Shown: positions 44,635-53,998 of the stretch, piece by piece | Layout: each line of letters opens with the position of its first letter | How positions within the stretch are numbered: the first letter of the stretch is position 1 | NCBI RefSeq assembly: GCF_959029255.1 | Contig: NZ_CAUFUE010000025.1 | Span: 10,776-74,775, forward strand | DNA: 64,000 bases | From: an uncultured Bacteroides sp. | GTDB taxonomy: Bacteria; Bacteroidota; Bacteroidia; Bacteroidales; Bacteroidaceae | Reading direction: 5' to 3' | Translations under genes and position numbers: made by a program | Notes under the pieces: model-generated | What the model was told of the DNA's origin: nothing | The model's database searches: none | Seen by the model: the letters and a program-made list of their open reading frames with translations, nothing else

Positions 44635-44712
44635 AGAGGAAGATAAATAATAATTTAATGAAGGACTAAGTTCCCATTTATAAACCTCATACCGAACATA
44701 CGAAATTAGAGT
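44635..44712. repeat. Hairpin-less copy of the lysO-downstream flank
   Basis: AATAATTTAATGAAGGACTAAG is followed directly by TTCCCATTTATAAACC and GAACATACGAAATTAG. The same two flanks surround the TTCATTC hairpin at 8770-8915. This copy looks like the same element with the hairpin missing. Confidence 0.6.
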
Positions 44713-44771
44713 TGTTTTATATAAACAACAAGTGAGAGAGCCCGGTTGTTCGATTTTGAAAAATATATTTG

Positions 44772-44779
44772 TACCTTTG
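44772..44779 (+). promoter_or_regulatory. -7 box of the RNase H gene
   Basis: TACCTTTG at 44772-44779, just 10 bp before the ATG at 44789. The upstream TTTTG run is at short spacing (about 13 nt), so the -33 is unclear. The very short leader argues for the 44789 start. Confidence 0.55.
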
Positions 44780-44788
44780 GCGCGAGTT

Positions 44789-45424
44789 ATGAAAAAAGAA
44801 AAATATTACGTCGTATGGGCAGGAGTCAATCCGGGCATTTACTCCTCATGGACAGATTGCTTATTACAGACCAAGGGATACGAAGGTGCAAAGTATAAAT
44901 CCTTCGATACGCGCGAAGAGGCGGAAAAAGCTTTTGCCTCTTCTCCTTACGCTTATATCGGCAAGAACTCGGCATCTAACGTCAAAAAGAAAAGTAGTGC
45001 AGACAATCTCCTACCCGCCAATGTCATAGAAAACAGCTTGGCGGTAGACGCCGCTTGCAGCGGAAACCCGGGAGCGATGGAATATCAGGGCGTACACGTA
45101 GCGAGCCGCCAACAGGTTTTTCATTTCGGCCCCATGTACGGCACCAATAACATAGGTGAATTCCTAGCCATCGTACACGGCCTCGCCTTGTTGAAGCAAA
45201 AAGGATTTGACATGCCCATATACAGTGACAGCGTGAACGCCATCAATTGGGTTAAACAGAAAAAGTGCAAAACCAAACTGCCACGTGATAGCAAAACCGA
45301 GGCACTCTTCCAACTGATTGAACGTGCCGAGAAGTGGCTACGAGAAAACACCTACACCACCCCTATCCTAAAATGGGAAACTAAACAATGGGGCGAAATA
45401 CCTGCCGACTTCGGACGGAAATAA
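44789..45424 (+). CDS. rnhA: Ribonuclease H1 with N-terminal viroplasmin domain
   Basis: 211 residues from the ATG at 44789; the open frame begins at 44732 but the promoter box lies within that extension. Residues of about 3-55 are the Cauli_VI/viroplasmin hybrid-binding domain (KYYVVWAGVNPGIYSSWTDC, YKSFDTREEAEKAF). Residues of about 75-205 are RNase H1: AVDAACSGNPG, NNIGEFLAIV, YSDSVNAINW. The D-E-D set is intact. It cleaves RNA in RNA/DNA hybrids. It faces the ABC transporter gene tail to tail. Confidence 0.94.
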   Translation: MKKEKYYVVWAGVNPGIYSSWTDCLLQTKGYEGAKYKSFDTREEAEKAFASSPYAYIGKNSASNVKKKSSADNLLPANVIENSLAVDAACSGNPGAMEYQGVHVASRQQVFHFGPMYGTNNIGEFLAIVHGLALLKQKGFDMPIYSDSVNAINWVKQKKCKTKLPRDSKTEALFQLIERAEKWLRENTYTTPILKWETKQWGEIPADFGRK

Positions 45425-45458
45425 GCCAGATGGACTCCAACCCTCTTAATACCTATCG

Positions 45459-47294
45459 TCAACCAAGCGACTGCATATCATTCAGCCTCTTGTAATAGCC
45501 ATTCTTTTCCAGAAGTTCCTCATGCCTGCCGCGCTCCACAATCTTGCCTTCATACAACACGCATATCTCATCCGCATTCTTGATAGTAGAAAGGCGGTGG
45601 GCAATGGCAATCGTGGTGCGCGTTTTCATCAAACGTTCCAAAGCTTCCTGCACCAAGCGTTCCGATTCGGTATCGAGCGCCGACGTAGCCTCATCCAGAA
45701 TTAATATCGGCGGATTCTTCAAGATAGCCCGTGCAATGCTCACCCGTTGACGCTGACCGCCGGACAACTTACCTCCACGGTCACCAATCGTAGTGTCATA
45801 ACCCTGCTCCGTCTCCATGATGAAATCGTGCGCATTAGCAATCTTGGCCGCTTCAATCACCTGTTCCATAGTGGCATTCTCCACACCGAAAGCTATGTTA
45901 TTGAAGAATGAATCATTAAACAAGATAGCCTCCTGATTGACATTTCCAATCAAGCCGCGCAAGTCGGACACCTTTACATCCTTAATGTTGATACCGTCAA
46001 TCATTATGGCACCCTGCTGTACATCGTGATAACGTGGCAACAAGTCTACCAGCGTCGACTTTCCTGAACCGGATTGTCCCACCAGCGCTATCGTCTTTCC
46101 CTTCGGCACCGTCAGGTTGACATGATGGAGCACCTCGCGCGTACCGTAACTGAAAGAAATATCCTTGAATTCTATCTTATCGTTCATAATCTTCAAAGGC
46201 ACAGGATGGGCAGACTCCTTAATCGGATTTTCAGCCTTTAAAATCTTGTCCACACGCTCCATGGAAGCCAGACCTTTCGGAATGTTATATCCAGCCTTTG
46301 CAAAATCTTTCAGAGGATTGATGATACTATACAAGATAACCATATAGAATATGAATGTCGGAGCTTCAATCGAAGAATTCTCTCCCAAAATCAGCATACC
46401 TCCAAACCACAGCACCAACACAATGAGCAACGTCCCCAGGAACTCACTCATGGGATGCGCCAACGCCTGGCGCATAGCCACCCTATTATTGGCGTCCCGC
46501 ACTTCATTGCTACACTTCACGAAACGGTTAATCATTTTATCTTCCGCAATGAATGCCTTGATGATACGCAACCCGCCCAAAGTCTCTTCCAACTGAGACA
46601 TGGTATCACTCCACTTACTCTGCGCATACAACGACTGGCGTTTCAACTTCTTTCCAACCTTTCCCATCAGCCATCCCATGCCCGGAAGTACCAAAATAGT
46701 GAACAATGTCAATTGCCAACTCGTGATGAGCAATGTCGCGAAATAAAGGATAATCAAAATCGGATTCTTCATCAACATATCCAGCGAACTCGTGATGGAG
46801 TTCTCAATCTCACCCACGTCTCCACTCATACGGGCTATGATATCACCTTTTCTCTCTTCCGAGAAAAAGCCTAACGGCAAACGCAACACCTTGGAATATA
46901 CCATGATGCGGATGTCACGCACCACTCCCGTACGCAAAGGAATCATCACCGCCGAAGAAGCAAAATAGCAACCGGTCTTCAGCATAGTCATAAAAGCCAG
47001 GAATAGCCCCATGAACAGCAGAGTCGTAGCCGGTCCGTAATTTTCAATCAACTGAGTGACATAATAGTAGAAGTTATTCACGGCCACATCTTTCAAGCCC
47101 GCACTTCCCCATTCCATGTAATGGTACACCACCTCATTCGCCTCCGTTTTGAAAAGGATGTTCAGAATAGGTATCAATAAAGTAAATGAAAAGACATTGA
47201 ATACGGCAGATAAAATATTAAGCAAAATAGCCCAACCTATGAATCTTTTATAAGGCGACACAAAACGCCGCATCAATTGTATGAATTCCTTCAT
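45459..47294 (-). CDS. MsbA-like ABC transporter
   Basis: 611 residues: six membrane helices in the first 330 residues, then a full ATPase domain. Walker A is ALVGQSGSGKSTL, the Q-loop reads IGNVNQEAILF, signature LSGGQRQRVSIARAIL and Walker B ILILDEATSALD, with the switch His in IAHRLSTI. As a homodimer it is expected to move lipid A-type lipids or another amphiphile; position next to a glycan cluster fits that. TATCTTTG at 47324-47331 (minus) lies 30 bp before the ATG. Confidence 0.93.
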   Translation of the reverse strand: MKEFIQLMRRFVSPYKRFIGWAILLNILSAVFNVFSFTLLIPILNILFKTEANEVVYHYMEWGSAGLKDVAVNNFYYYVTQLIENYGPATTLLFMGLFLAFMTMLKTGCYFASSAVMIPLRTGVVRDIRIMVYSKVLRLPLGFFSEERKGDIIARMSGDVGEIENSITSSLDMLMKNPILIILYFATLLITSWQLTLFTILVLPGMGWLMGKVGKKLKRQSLYAQSKWSDTMSQLEETLGGLRIIKAFIAEDKMINRFVKCSNEVRDANNRVAMRQALAHPMSEFLGTLLIVLVLWFGGMLILGENSSIEAPTFIFYMVILYSIINPLKDFAKAGYNIPKGLASMERVDKILKAENPIKESAHPVPLKIMNDKIEFKDISFSYGTREVLHHVNLTVPKGKTIALVGQSGSGKSTLVDLLPRYHDVQQGAIMIDGINIKDVKVSDLRGLIGNVNQEAILFNDSFFNNIAFGVENATMEQVIEAAKIANAHDFIMETEQGYDTTIGDRGGKLSGGQRQRVSIARAILKNPPILILDEATSALDTESERLVQEALERLMKTRTTIAIAHRLSTIKNADEICVLYEGKIVERGRHEELLEKNGYYKRLNDMQSLG

Positions 47295-47323
47295 TGCTTG
47301 TGATTAAGTGAGTTAAGAGTTTG

Positions 47324-47331
47324 CAAAGATA
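47324..47331 (-). promoter_or_regulatory. -7 box of the ABC transporter gene
   Basis: TATCTTTG on the minus strand, 30 bp before the start at 47294. No good TTTG at 19-21 nt. Confidence 0.55.
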
Positions 47332-47555
47332 AAGGAAAAGTAGCAGTAACCATGTAACGAGCGGATGTTTTTTATAAAGCAAACAGAATAATGGCTTTTT
47401 TTTATCAAAGACCCTCGCAAACTCTATAAAATAGGAATAAACTTTTCTTCCAAAACACGAGGTATTGAAGAATGGGAAATTCTTTAAGGGTTATCCAATT
47501 ACGACATCAAGGTATCTGCTCAATATTTCTTCTCTTATATAGAGTTTAAAAATGA

Positions 47556-47853
47556 AAAACATCTGTCACGCTATCACACTTTGCATGATATACCATTGAT
47601 AACTAGTAGATTGCAGTGTGATAGATGGGTGTGATAGATACTTATCCGTCACACCTATCTATCACACCCGTATATCATGGATGCATATCAGAGTTCAAGA
47701 GTAACAGTGCATATCCTCCAAAACAAGCTATCTATTTAGTTTTCAACAGTGAACAATGTGTTCCAGCATGGAAAAACGATTAGTTTCACTATAGAAAAAC
47801 ACTTAGTTTCAATATAGAGAACAACTAGTTCCACACAGTTTAAAACAAATGAT
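47556..47853 (-). repeat. Dispersed complex repeat element, copy 2 (inverted)
   Basis: Read on the minus strand it reproduces copy 1 (6797-7134): GTGTGATAGATAGG words, ATCTATCACAC, then ATGCAAAGTGTGATAG and TGACAGATG. The plus-strand right half (47740-47853) is a degenerate 22-bp array with GTTTC/GAAAC-like ends. The core near 47560-47600 differs from copy 1 at about one base in 38. It fills most of the 720-bp gap (47295-48014), which has no gene. Confidence 0.85.
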
Positions 47854-47989
47854 AACACGACTATATTCAAGAACACTTTACACTGATTAAGTCCACTTTC
47901 TGATTAAATATGCACATAAATGAAAAAGTTTCTGATACAATTCCACACTTTTTCTTATATCATCTTATGCATAAATTACAGTTTTTATA

Positions 47990-47997
47990 TAAATTTG
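47990..47997 (+). promoter_or_regulatory. -7 box upstream of the first GT4 gene
   Basis: TAAATTTG at 47990-47997, 17 bp before the ATG at 48015. An in-frame ATG at 47910 would place this box inside the gene, so the later start is preferred. Confidence 0.5.
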
Positions 47998-48014
47998 CCA
48001 AAAACAATTTATTT

Positions 48015-49118
48015 ATGAATAAGCCTTATGTTTTATATGATTCTCAGATTTTTGACTCCCAGAAGTTCGGTGGTATTTCCCGATACTTTTGCGAAATCAT
48101 ATCTCGCTTACACATAAAATATGACATCTCAATACGATACACGGAAAATCATTATCTGAAACAAGCCAAAATAGGGAAACATCGTATATATATACCTCAC
48201 TTTATCTTTAAACGTCGCCGTTGGAAATTATATCACAAAAACAGAAAATTGACACAAAAGATATTGCAATCATCAGCACCATACATATTTCATCCTACTT
48301 ATTATGACACAACTTTCCTTAAATACATTGGAAATCACCCTTTTATAATTACTGTTCATGACATGATTCATGAACTTTTCCCCAACATGTTTAAGGATGC
48401 GGAATTTGTTACACAACAAAAAAAGGAACTCATTATTAAAGCCAATCGTATCATTGCAATCAGCGAGAATACCAAAAAAGATATCATCAGAATATTAAAT
48501 ATAGACCCCGAAAAAATAGATGTTGTTCATCATGGGACCAGTATGCAAGCTCCTATTGGCAAGCATAAACTTTCCTTACCAGCAAAATACATTTTATTTG
48601 TCGGTGACAGAAGTGAATACAAAAATTTCCAACGATTATTAGAAGCTTTTGCCACCATTAGCAAAACGGATAAGAATCTTTATCTCGTGTGTACCGGACA
48701 AGATTTTTCAAAAAAAGAGTTGCAACAAATAACCCAACTAAACATAAGTTCCCGAGTCATACAAATGGCAATAGACGACAGGTACTTAAACGAGCTGTAT
48801 AATAGAGCTGCACTATTTGTATACCCTTCTTTATATGAAGGATTTGGAATTCCCATACTCGAAGCGTTTGCTTGTCATTGCCCTATAGCATTAAGCAATA
48901 CCAGTTGTTTTCCTGAAATAGCAGGAAATGCAGGAGTCTATTTTAATCCATATTCCATCGAAAGCATGACTGAAACGATTATGGACATCATAGACAACCC
49001 CCAAAAGAGGTCTCAGTTGATACAAGCAGGAAAAGAGCAATTAAAACTTTATTCGTGGGATAAAGCTGTCACAAAAACAGAAGAGGTATATCAGAAAGTT
49101 TTAAAAGAAATTTCATAA
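48015..49118 (+). CDS. Glycosyltransferase family 4
   Basis: 367 residues from the ATG at 48015 (MNKPYVLYDSQIFDSQKFGG). The N-terminal Rossmann part holds FGGISRYFCEI and ITVHDMIHELFP. The C-terminal GT-B half contains ILFVGDRSEYKNF (about 195-207) and the donor-binding ExxxxxxxE stretch YEGFGIPILEAFACHCPI (about 275-292). It probably adds a sugar to a lipopolysaccharide or capsule repeat on the cytoplasmic side. It ends 26 bp from the convergent GT2 gene. It has its own promoter and is the first gene of the glycan cluster. Confidence 0.88.
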   Translation: MNKPYVLYDSQIFDSQKFGGISRYFCEIISRLHIKYDISIRYTENHYLKQAKIGKHRIYIPHFIFKRRRWKLYHKNRKLTQKILQSSAPYIFHPTYYDTTFLKYIGNHPFIITVHDMIHELFPNMFKDAEFVTQQKKELIIKANRIIAISENTKKDIIRILNIDPEKIDVVHHGTSMQAPIGKHKLSLPAKYILFVGDRSEYKNFQRLLEAFATISKTDKNLYLVCTGQDFSKKELQQITQLNISSRVIQMAIDDRYLNELYNRAALFVYPSLYEGFGIPILEAFACHCPIALSNTSCFPEIAGNAGVYFNPYSIESMTETIMDIIDNPQKRSQLIQAGKEQLKLYSWDKAVTKTEEVYQKVLKEIS

Positions 49119-49144
49119 AAGAATTCCACTTTATCTAAAACCAG

Positions 49145-49966
49145 TCACTTCTTCTTTTTTGAGAAGAAACGATCCAGCTTAAGCAAAAACGCCAAAAGCG
49201 GCTTAACACGACGTTGTAAACGGTGTGTCTTTCCATATTCGCAAAAGAGAGGATACAATACTTTTTGTTTAAAGTCACAACTCGTTCTTAAAGCGTCATA
49301 TACCATACTGGGAAAAAGAGCATGTAAAACATCTTCTCGTTCACGAATACATGTTTCTCCATCAGAACTGATTCCACAAACATCATATACGCTTATGATT
49401 CGACGGACATGTTTATATGAAGCATCTTCAAACACAATCTTTTTCACCAGAAACTCAAAATCTGACACTAATTTTAAGTTCTCATTATAAAGGGACTCTT
49501 GTAATAAAGGCCGTTTTATAAAACAAGCCTGATGTCCAATTGTTGTTTTAAAGAAAAATTCAATATCCAATAAATCCGGTGAAATAAGTTCTTTTCCGTC
49601 AAGTTCTCCGCCCGAAAGAAGTAAATCCCCATATACAATATCTTCACCAGATTCTAGAAAATGTTTCACATCTTCTAAAACAGTAGAATCATGAAAATAA
49701 TCACCTGAATTAAGAAAAAACAGATAATTTCCAACAGCTCTCCGAATACCTTTATTCATAGCGTTATAAACGCCATTATCCTTTTCCGAACACCAATAGG
49801 AAAAGAGCTTCTGGTTTTTTAAAATAACTTCCTTACTCCCATCAGTACTTCCACCGTCTATAACAATCCACTCATAATCGGAAAAAGTTTGCCGCTTCAC
49901 ACTTTCTATCGTTTGCACCAGCCCGTCGGCATTGTTATAATTTATAGTAATAATAGATATCTTCAT
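49145..49966 (-). CDS. Glycosyltransferase family 2
   Basis: 273 residues. The GT-A core is complete: ISIITINYNNADGL, EWIVIDGGSTDGS (about 33-45), KGIRRAVGNYLFFLNSGDYF (about 72-91; SGD replaces the usual D-x-D) and GHQACFIKR near 148. The C-terminal 80 residues are helical and basic (ending DRFFSKKKK), suggesting membrane contact. It is the last of five minus-strand glycosyltransferase genes. Sugar and acceptor cannot be read. Confidence 0.9.
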   Translation of the reverse strand: MKISIITINYNNADGLVQTIESVKRQTFSDYEWIVIDGGSTDGSKEVILKNQKLFSYWCSEKDNGVYNAMNKGIRRAVGNYLFFLNSGDYFHDSTVLEDVKHFLESGEDIVYGDLLLSGGELDGKELISPDLLDIEFFFKTTIGHQACFIKRPLLQESLYNENLKLVSDFEFLVKKIVFEDASYKHVRRIISVYDVCGISSDGETCIREREDVLHALFPSMVYDALRTSCDFKQKVLYPLFCEYGKTHRLQRRVKPLLAFLLKLDRFFSKKKK

Positions 49967-49992
49967 TCCTCTGTTTTTTACTCAATTGTACG

Positions 49993-50955
49993 TTACTTTC
50001 CACGCTTCAGTTTCTGATAACCCAGCCAATGGGATATCCGATATAGAGCTACAAGCCTACGCTCCCTTCTATGCAACGCTTTAGAAAATTCAGGATAAAG
50101 TTTGATATTGGTAATAAGTTTACCCATCTCTTTATCAACATCTTCTATTTTTCTCCAACTCAACTGCAATTGGACAGCTTTCAGATGGAAAAAGGCAATT
50201 TCTTTCTTTAACACATTTGTCAGTCCTTTACTATACATGAAGTCGTCGAACCATTTCACGTATTTTTTGAAATCTTCATATTTAGCGTCATTAAAACTAT
50301 CAGAATGAGACATGGAAGAAGGAGTAAAGTTATAATTAATGATTTCTTCACAAATCGGTACCACTTTCTTTGCATAAAAAAGTAATTGTGCAGAAAGAAT
50401 CAAATCTTCTCCCAAAGAAATATCAGGATTGAACGCAACATTCTCATACAAAGAGCGTAAATGGAATTTGGACCAAACACACCAATGAGCCTTCCACATC
50501 ATCATCTCTTTAAGGTAATCTATCCCCGAAAGTTCTTCAAAATCAAAAAACAAAGACTTTTGCAAAGTTCCATCCACACAGTAAAAGAAGGGAGCTACCA
50601 CCATATCAGCATGGGTTGTTTCTGCTTTATTTACCAGATATTCTATCACTTTTTCTTCACATAAAGTATCATCACTATCCAAATACTGAATATATTTCCC
50701 ATGCGCCGCCTCTATACCCATTTTCCGTACTTGCATAAGCTTCCCGCTATCCTTTTTATTTATCAAAAAAACTCGAGAATCTTGAGCGGCATATTTCTCT
50801 ATGACACTTTTAGTATCATCACTGCTATTATCATTAATTACAATGACTTCCAAATTCTTATATGTCTGACTAATAACGCTTCTTATACAAGCATCCAATG
50901 TACTTTCTCTATTAAAGGCCGGTATCACAACAGATACCAAAGGAGTTGCTTCCAT
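49993..50955 (-). CDS. Glycosyltransferase family 2
   Basis: 320 residues. The GT-A nucleotide-binding segment is VSVVIPAFNRESTLDACI; VIVINDNSSDDTKSVIEKY follows, then YIQYLDSDDTLCEEKV with the D-x-D. The C-terminal half (about 200-320) is helical and specific to this subfamily. It starts 4 bp after the next gene upstream and is coupled to it. Same operon as its neighbours. Confidence 0.9.
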   Translation of the reverse strand: MEATPLVSVVIPAFNRESTLDACIRSVISQTYKNLEVIVINDNSSDDTKSVIEKYAAQDSRVFLINKKDSGKLMQVRKMGIEAAHGKYIQYLDSDDTLCEEKVIEYLVNKAETTHADMVVAPFFYCVDGTLQKSLFFDFEELSGIDYLKEMMMWKAHWCVWSKFHLRSLYENVAFNPDISLGEDLILSAQLLFYAKKVVPICEEIINYNFTPSSMSHSDSFNDAKYEDFKKYVKWFDDFMYSKGLTNVLKKEIAFFHLKAVQLQLSWRKIEDVDKEMGKLITNIKLYPEFSKALHRRERRLVALYRISHWLGYQKLKRGK

Positions 50956-50959
50956 TCAA

Positions 50960-51778
50960 TCATTTTTTTATATATTTATGATAAAGTCTCTTATACCATT
51001 TATTCTTACTCCGCTCCCGACGCTCCTTGAACCAAGTCAAATCGCGTAAAGCAGTCAGTATTCCTCCATAATATTGTGTATACAATTTTTCATGCTTCGC
51101 ATACATATAAGACTCTATTTGAATGGCCGTCTCTTTCCGCGAAGCTAAAATTGTCATCGAAGTTTCTTTGGTACGATAGTAAAACAAAGGTTGTGGTATT
51201 TGATATACCAGACTATGTTCATCCAGAAGACGAATAAAAAACTCCCAGTCTTCATATCCCTTTCGCATGTTTTCATCGTAACCGCCAATCCTCCGCCAAT
51301 CACTTTTCTTAAAAATTGATGAGCAAAAGAAAGCATTCCTTACAAGAAGATTCCGGTATCCCCTATACCTTAAATCCCACAGTTCATTTATTTTCCCGAA
51401 CATAACGCCCAGACAATAAACAACTTTCAATTGCGGGTTTTCTTTGAAAGCCTTCATCGCTTCTTCAAGATATTCAGGTTTTATGATATCATCAGAATCC
51501 AAAGGCAAGATAAATTCTCCCTGAGCTTGTTCAATTCCATTGTTTCTGGCTGCCGACAAGCCCGCATTTTCCTGATATACATAATGAATTCGGCAATCCA
51601 TAGCCATATATTTCCGGGCAATACTTTCCGTATCATCCGGCGAACCATCATTTACTATTATAACCTCCCAATGTTTGTACGTTTGCAACAACACAGAATC
51701 CAATGTTTCAGGTAAAAACACAGCCTGATTATAACATGGAATCACAATGGAAACAATTGCATATTCCTTATTCATCAT
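50960..51778 (-). CDS. Glycosyltransferase family 2
   Basis: 272 residues. VSIVIPCYNQAVFLPETLDSV and VIIVNDGSPDDTESI lead to ILPLDSDDIIKPEYLEEAM, the GT-A D-x-D. WRRIGGYDENMRKGYEDWEF (about 170-189) is the acceptor-side ED motif of this subfamily. The C-terminus is basic (ERRERSKNKW). Spacing is 4-6 bp to both neighbours, so translational coupling in the five-gene operon is likely. Confidence 0.92.
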   Translation of the reverse strand: MMNKEYAIVSIVIPCYNQAVFLPETLDSVLLQTYKHWEVIIVNDGSPDDTESIARKYMAMDCRIHYVYQENAGLSAARNNGIEQAQGEFILPLDSDDIIKPEYLEEAMKAFKENPQLKVVYCLGVMFGKINELWDLRYRGYRNLLVRNAFFCSSIFKKSDWRRIGGYDENMRKGYEDWEFFIRLLDEHSLVYQIPQPLFYYRTKETSMTILASRKETAIQIESYMYAKHEKLYTQYYGGILTALRDLTWFKERRERSKNKWYKRLYHKYIKK

Positions 51779-51784
51779 CTTAAC

Positions 51785-52714
51785 TTATGCCAATTTATAA
51801 AATCTGTGTCCTTTAACTCCCAACCTAAGTAGCAACTTAAAATAGAACTCATCATAGTGAGCCAGTAGCCTTTCAGACAGAGAAGGTTTATAAGTCGGGA
51901 AAAGAGTAATTTTATTTAAATAGAAAAAGTACTTTAATCGCAAAGGATGTCGGCAAGATTTTTCCCAGGGTTTCGGTTTCCACGAATAATGTATAATCAC
52001 CGGATTGAAAAGAACCTCTTTCATTTCCTTTGCATTTGTTTTCCGCCACTTTTTAATGACGTAGTAATGATAAAAAGCCTCTTCCGTATTCCACTTCCTG
52101 GAAACATGCTTGCATTTATCATGTAGCAAAGCATTCAATACATCTTGGTCATGCGTCTTCAATTTGTCAGAATGCAAAGACATATATTCCAAGAAAGCAT
52201 CAGTCAGATTATTATCCCGCCAATATTTCAAATTTACCAACAAAACTCCGGCATTAAAATAGCCAAATTTAACATCGTATCCCAATCTCTCAAAAACATC
52301 GGGAGCACAACTATTTAATTCATCCACAGCTGCTAAAGCATAACCTTCTAATGGCGTATGCCAAAATTCCTCCAAAGAGCCGTCTACAACCAAGTCACAA
52401 TCCAAGTATAAAACTCTATCCAAATTATCAGGCAGCAATCTAGCCATGAGTAATCTATGGTAAATTGCCATTGTATAATATCCCATGTTTTTCATGGAAC
52501 ATGAACCGAATTCTGCGGAATCTACTTGATAATAATAAAATACGCCTTGGTAAGATTCAACCAAACTCCTTATAATATTTTGATTTTCGAGAGTCATCTT
52601 TTCTGAGAACAAATGGACTGTATGCTCCTGCCCATTATTGTTATTAAAAAAAGACACCAATGTACAACAACACTGCTGAACATAATTATTATCTATGGTG
52701 CATAAAATATCCAT
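51785..52714 (-). CDS. Glycosyltransferase family 8
   Basis: 309 residues from the ATG at 52714 (MDILCTIDNNYVQQCCCTL). The longer frame from 52744 is unlikely because it overlaps the upstream gene and adds a hydrophobic tail. GT8 signature elements: the DCD metal site in RVLYLDCDLVVDGSLEEFW, YFNAGVLLVNLKYWR, and the late HYSWKPKPWEKSC. This family includes LPS galactosyl- and glucosyltransferases (WaaI/WaaJ type), consistent with the cluster. Confidence 0.93.
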   Translation of the reverse strand: MDILCTIDNNYVQQCCCTLVSFFNNNNGQEHTVHLFSEKMTLENQNIIRSLVESYQGVFYYYQVDSAEFGSCSMKNMGYYTMAIYHRLLMARLLPDNLDRVLYLDCDLVVDGSLEEFWHTPLEGYALAAVDELNSCAPDVFERLGYDVKFGYFNAGVLLVNLKYWRDNNLTDAFLEYMSLHSDKLKTHDQDVLNALLHDKCKHVSRKWNTEEAFYHYYVIKKWRKTNAKEMKEVLFNPVIIHYSWKPKPWEKSCRHPLRLKYFFYLNKITLFPTYKPSLSERLLAHYDEFYFKLLLRLGVKGHRFYKLA

Positions 52715-52740
52715 AATGCAAGAATTAAAACTTATAATTA

Positions 52741-53856
52741 TCAATTAAACAATTCATAAACTTTTCGCATCACTTCTTCCGCATTAAAAATATCAGAGCG
52801 CAAAGCGGCTTTCTCTGCATACAGTTGTCTCAATTGCTTATCATTTATCAGTTTCTTTATTCCTTGGTATATAGAGTCATCGTCATGACCGACCAATACA
52901 CCGTACTCACCCCCATCCAACAGCTCAATAGCACCAGCCGTAGGAGTGGCTACTACAGGAATACCCAGACACATCGCTTCGCAAATAACCAATGAAAAAC
53001 CTTCAGACCGGGAAGTACTGACATATATATCCGATTCTTTCAAATAAGGATATGGATTATTCATAAAGCCCAAAAAGAAAACGGCATCTTGCACTCCCAA
53101 CTCACAACTTTGCTTTTTCAACGGTTTTTCTTCTCCTCCTTCTCCTATTATCTGAAAGCGAATGTGATAACTTTCTTCCTTAAAGCGTTTCGCTATACGA
53201 ATTATACGATCAAAAGCTTTTACGGAATTTAATGTACCTATAGAAGTCACAGTAAAACAAGAATGTTCTACTTTCTCATCTGCTGCTAAAAGCTGAATAT
53301 GATTTATATCCACAATATTGTAAATGCAGACTGATGGAACAGATATTTGAAACTTCTCAAAGAAATTCTGCATTGCCCGTTGAGATACGAATACCACTTT
53401 ATCCATGTGGGCATAACAATTCTTTTCCGATTGGATATCAGGAAAAGCAGATGCAGTCCAATGGTAATTCAGTAAATCGCAGTGAACCCATGTTATGTTA
53501 ATCTTCCCTTGATGTCTTATCAAATTATGTAAAAGCAGAGAACGTCCTTCCAAAAAAGAAATTATAACATCATAAGACTCTGTGACTTTCTTCCTCAACT
53601 GATACTTAAGCATGTATGAAAAATGATATCTTTTATAATATCTGAACGCTTTACGACAAAACGAATGATTTTTTTGGTATAGAGTTATCAAATTTACTTT
53701 CTCAGGAATATTATTTTGATAAATCCCTTCCAAATAACCTACACAAAGGGAAACATCATAGCGGGTATAATCAAAACGCTCCAATAAGTCTATCAAAGCC
53801 TTTTCAGCCCCTCCGCCCCTTAGGTTCTCAATTATAAACAGAATATTCTTTCTCAC
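52741..53856 (-). CDS. Glycosyltransferase family 4
   Basis: 371 residues. RGGGAEKALIDLLERF marks the acceptor loop. SRSEGFSLVICEAMCLGIPVV (about 280-300) holds the E-x7-E donor-binding pair. VTSIGTLNSVKAFDRII is the GT-B linker. It is the first gene of the five-gene minus-strand operon. TATATTTG on the minus strand at 53880-53887 is a likely -7 box, back to back with the promoter of the divergent gene at 53999. Confidence 0.93.
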   Translation of the reverse strand: MRKNILFIIENLRGGGAEKALIDLLERFDYTRYDVSLCVGYLEGIYQNNIPEKVNLITLYQKNHSFCRKAFRYYKRYHFSYMLKYQLRKKVTESYDVIISFLEGRSLLLHNLIRHQGKINITWVHCDLLNYHWTASAFPDIQSEKNCYAHMDKVVFVSQRAMQNFFEKFQISVPSVCIYNIVDINHIQLLAADEKVEHSCFTVTSIGTLNSVKAFDRIIRIAKRFKEESYHIRFQIIGEGGEEKPLKKQSCELGVQDAVFFLGFMNNPYPYLKESDIYVSTSRSEGFSLVICEAMCLGIPVVATPTAGAIELLDGGEYGVLVGHDDDSIYQGIKKLINDKQLRQLYAEKAALRSDIFNAEEVMRKVYELFN

Positions 53857-53879
53857 AATATTATTATAAACGAATTTTG

Positions 53880-53940
53880 CAAATATAGACTAAAAAAATG
53901 AATAGACTGGGCTTAGTTTTAAAAATATAGAGTACCTTTG
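53880..53940. promoter_or_regulatory. Divergent promoters between the two arms of the glycan cluster
   Basis: TATATTTG on the minus strand (53880-53887) for the five-gene operon, and TACCTTTG on the plus strand (53933-53940) for the GT14-like gene. The TTAG 18 nt before the plus box is a weak -33. The two face away from each other. Confidence 0.6.
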
Positions 53941-53998
53941 TAACTATCAACCTAAACTGAGCCTTTTAAAGGTACTAATGTGTCTTAAAAACCAGAGT

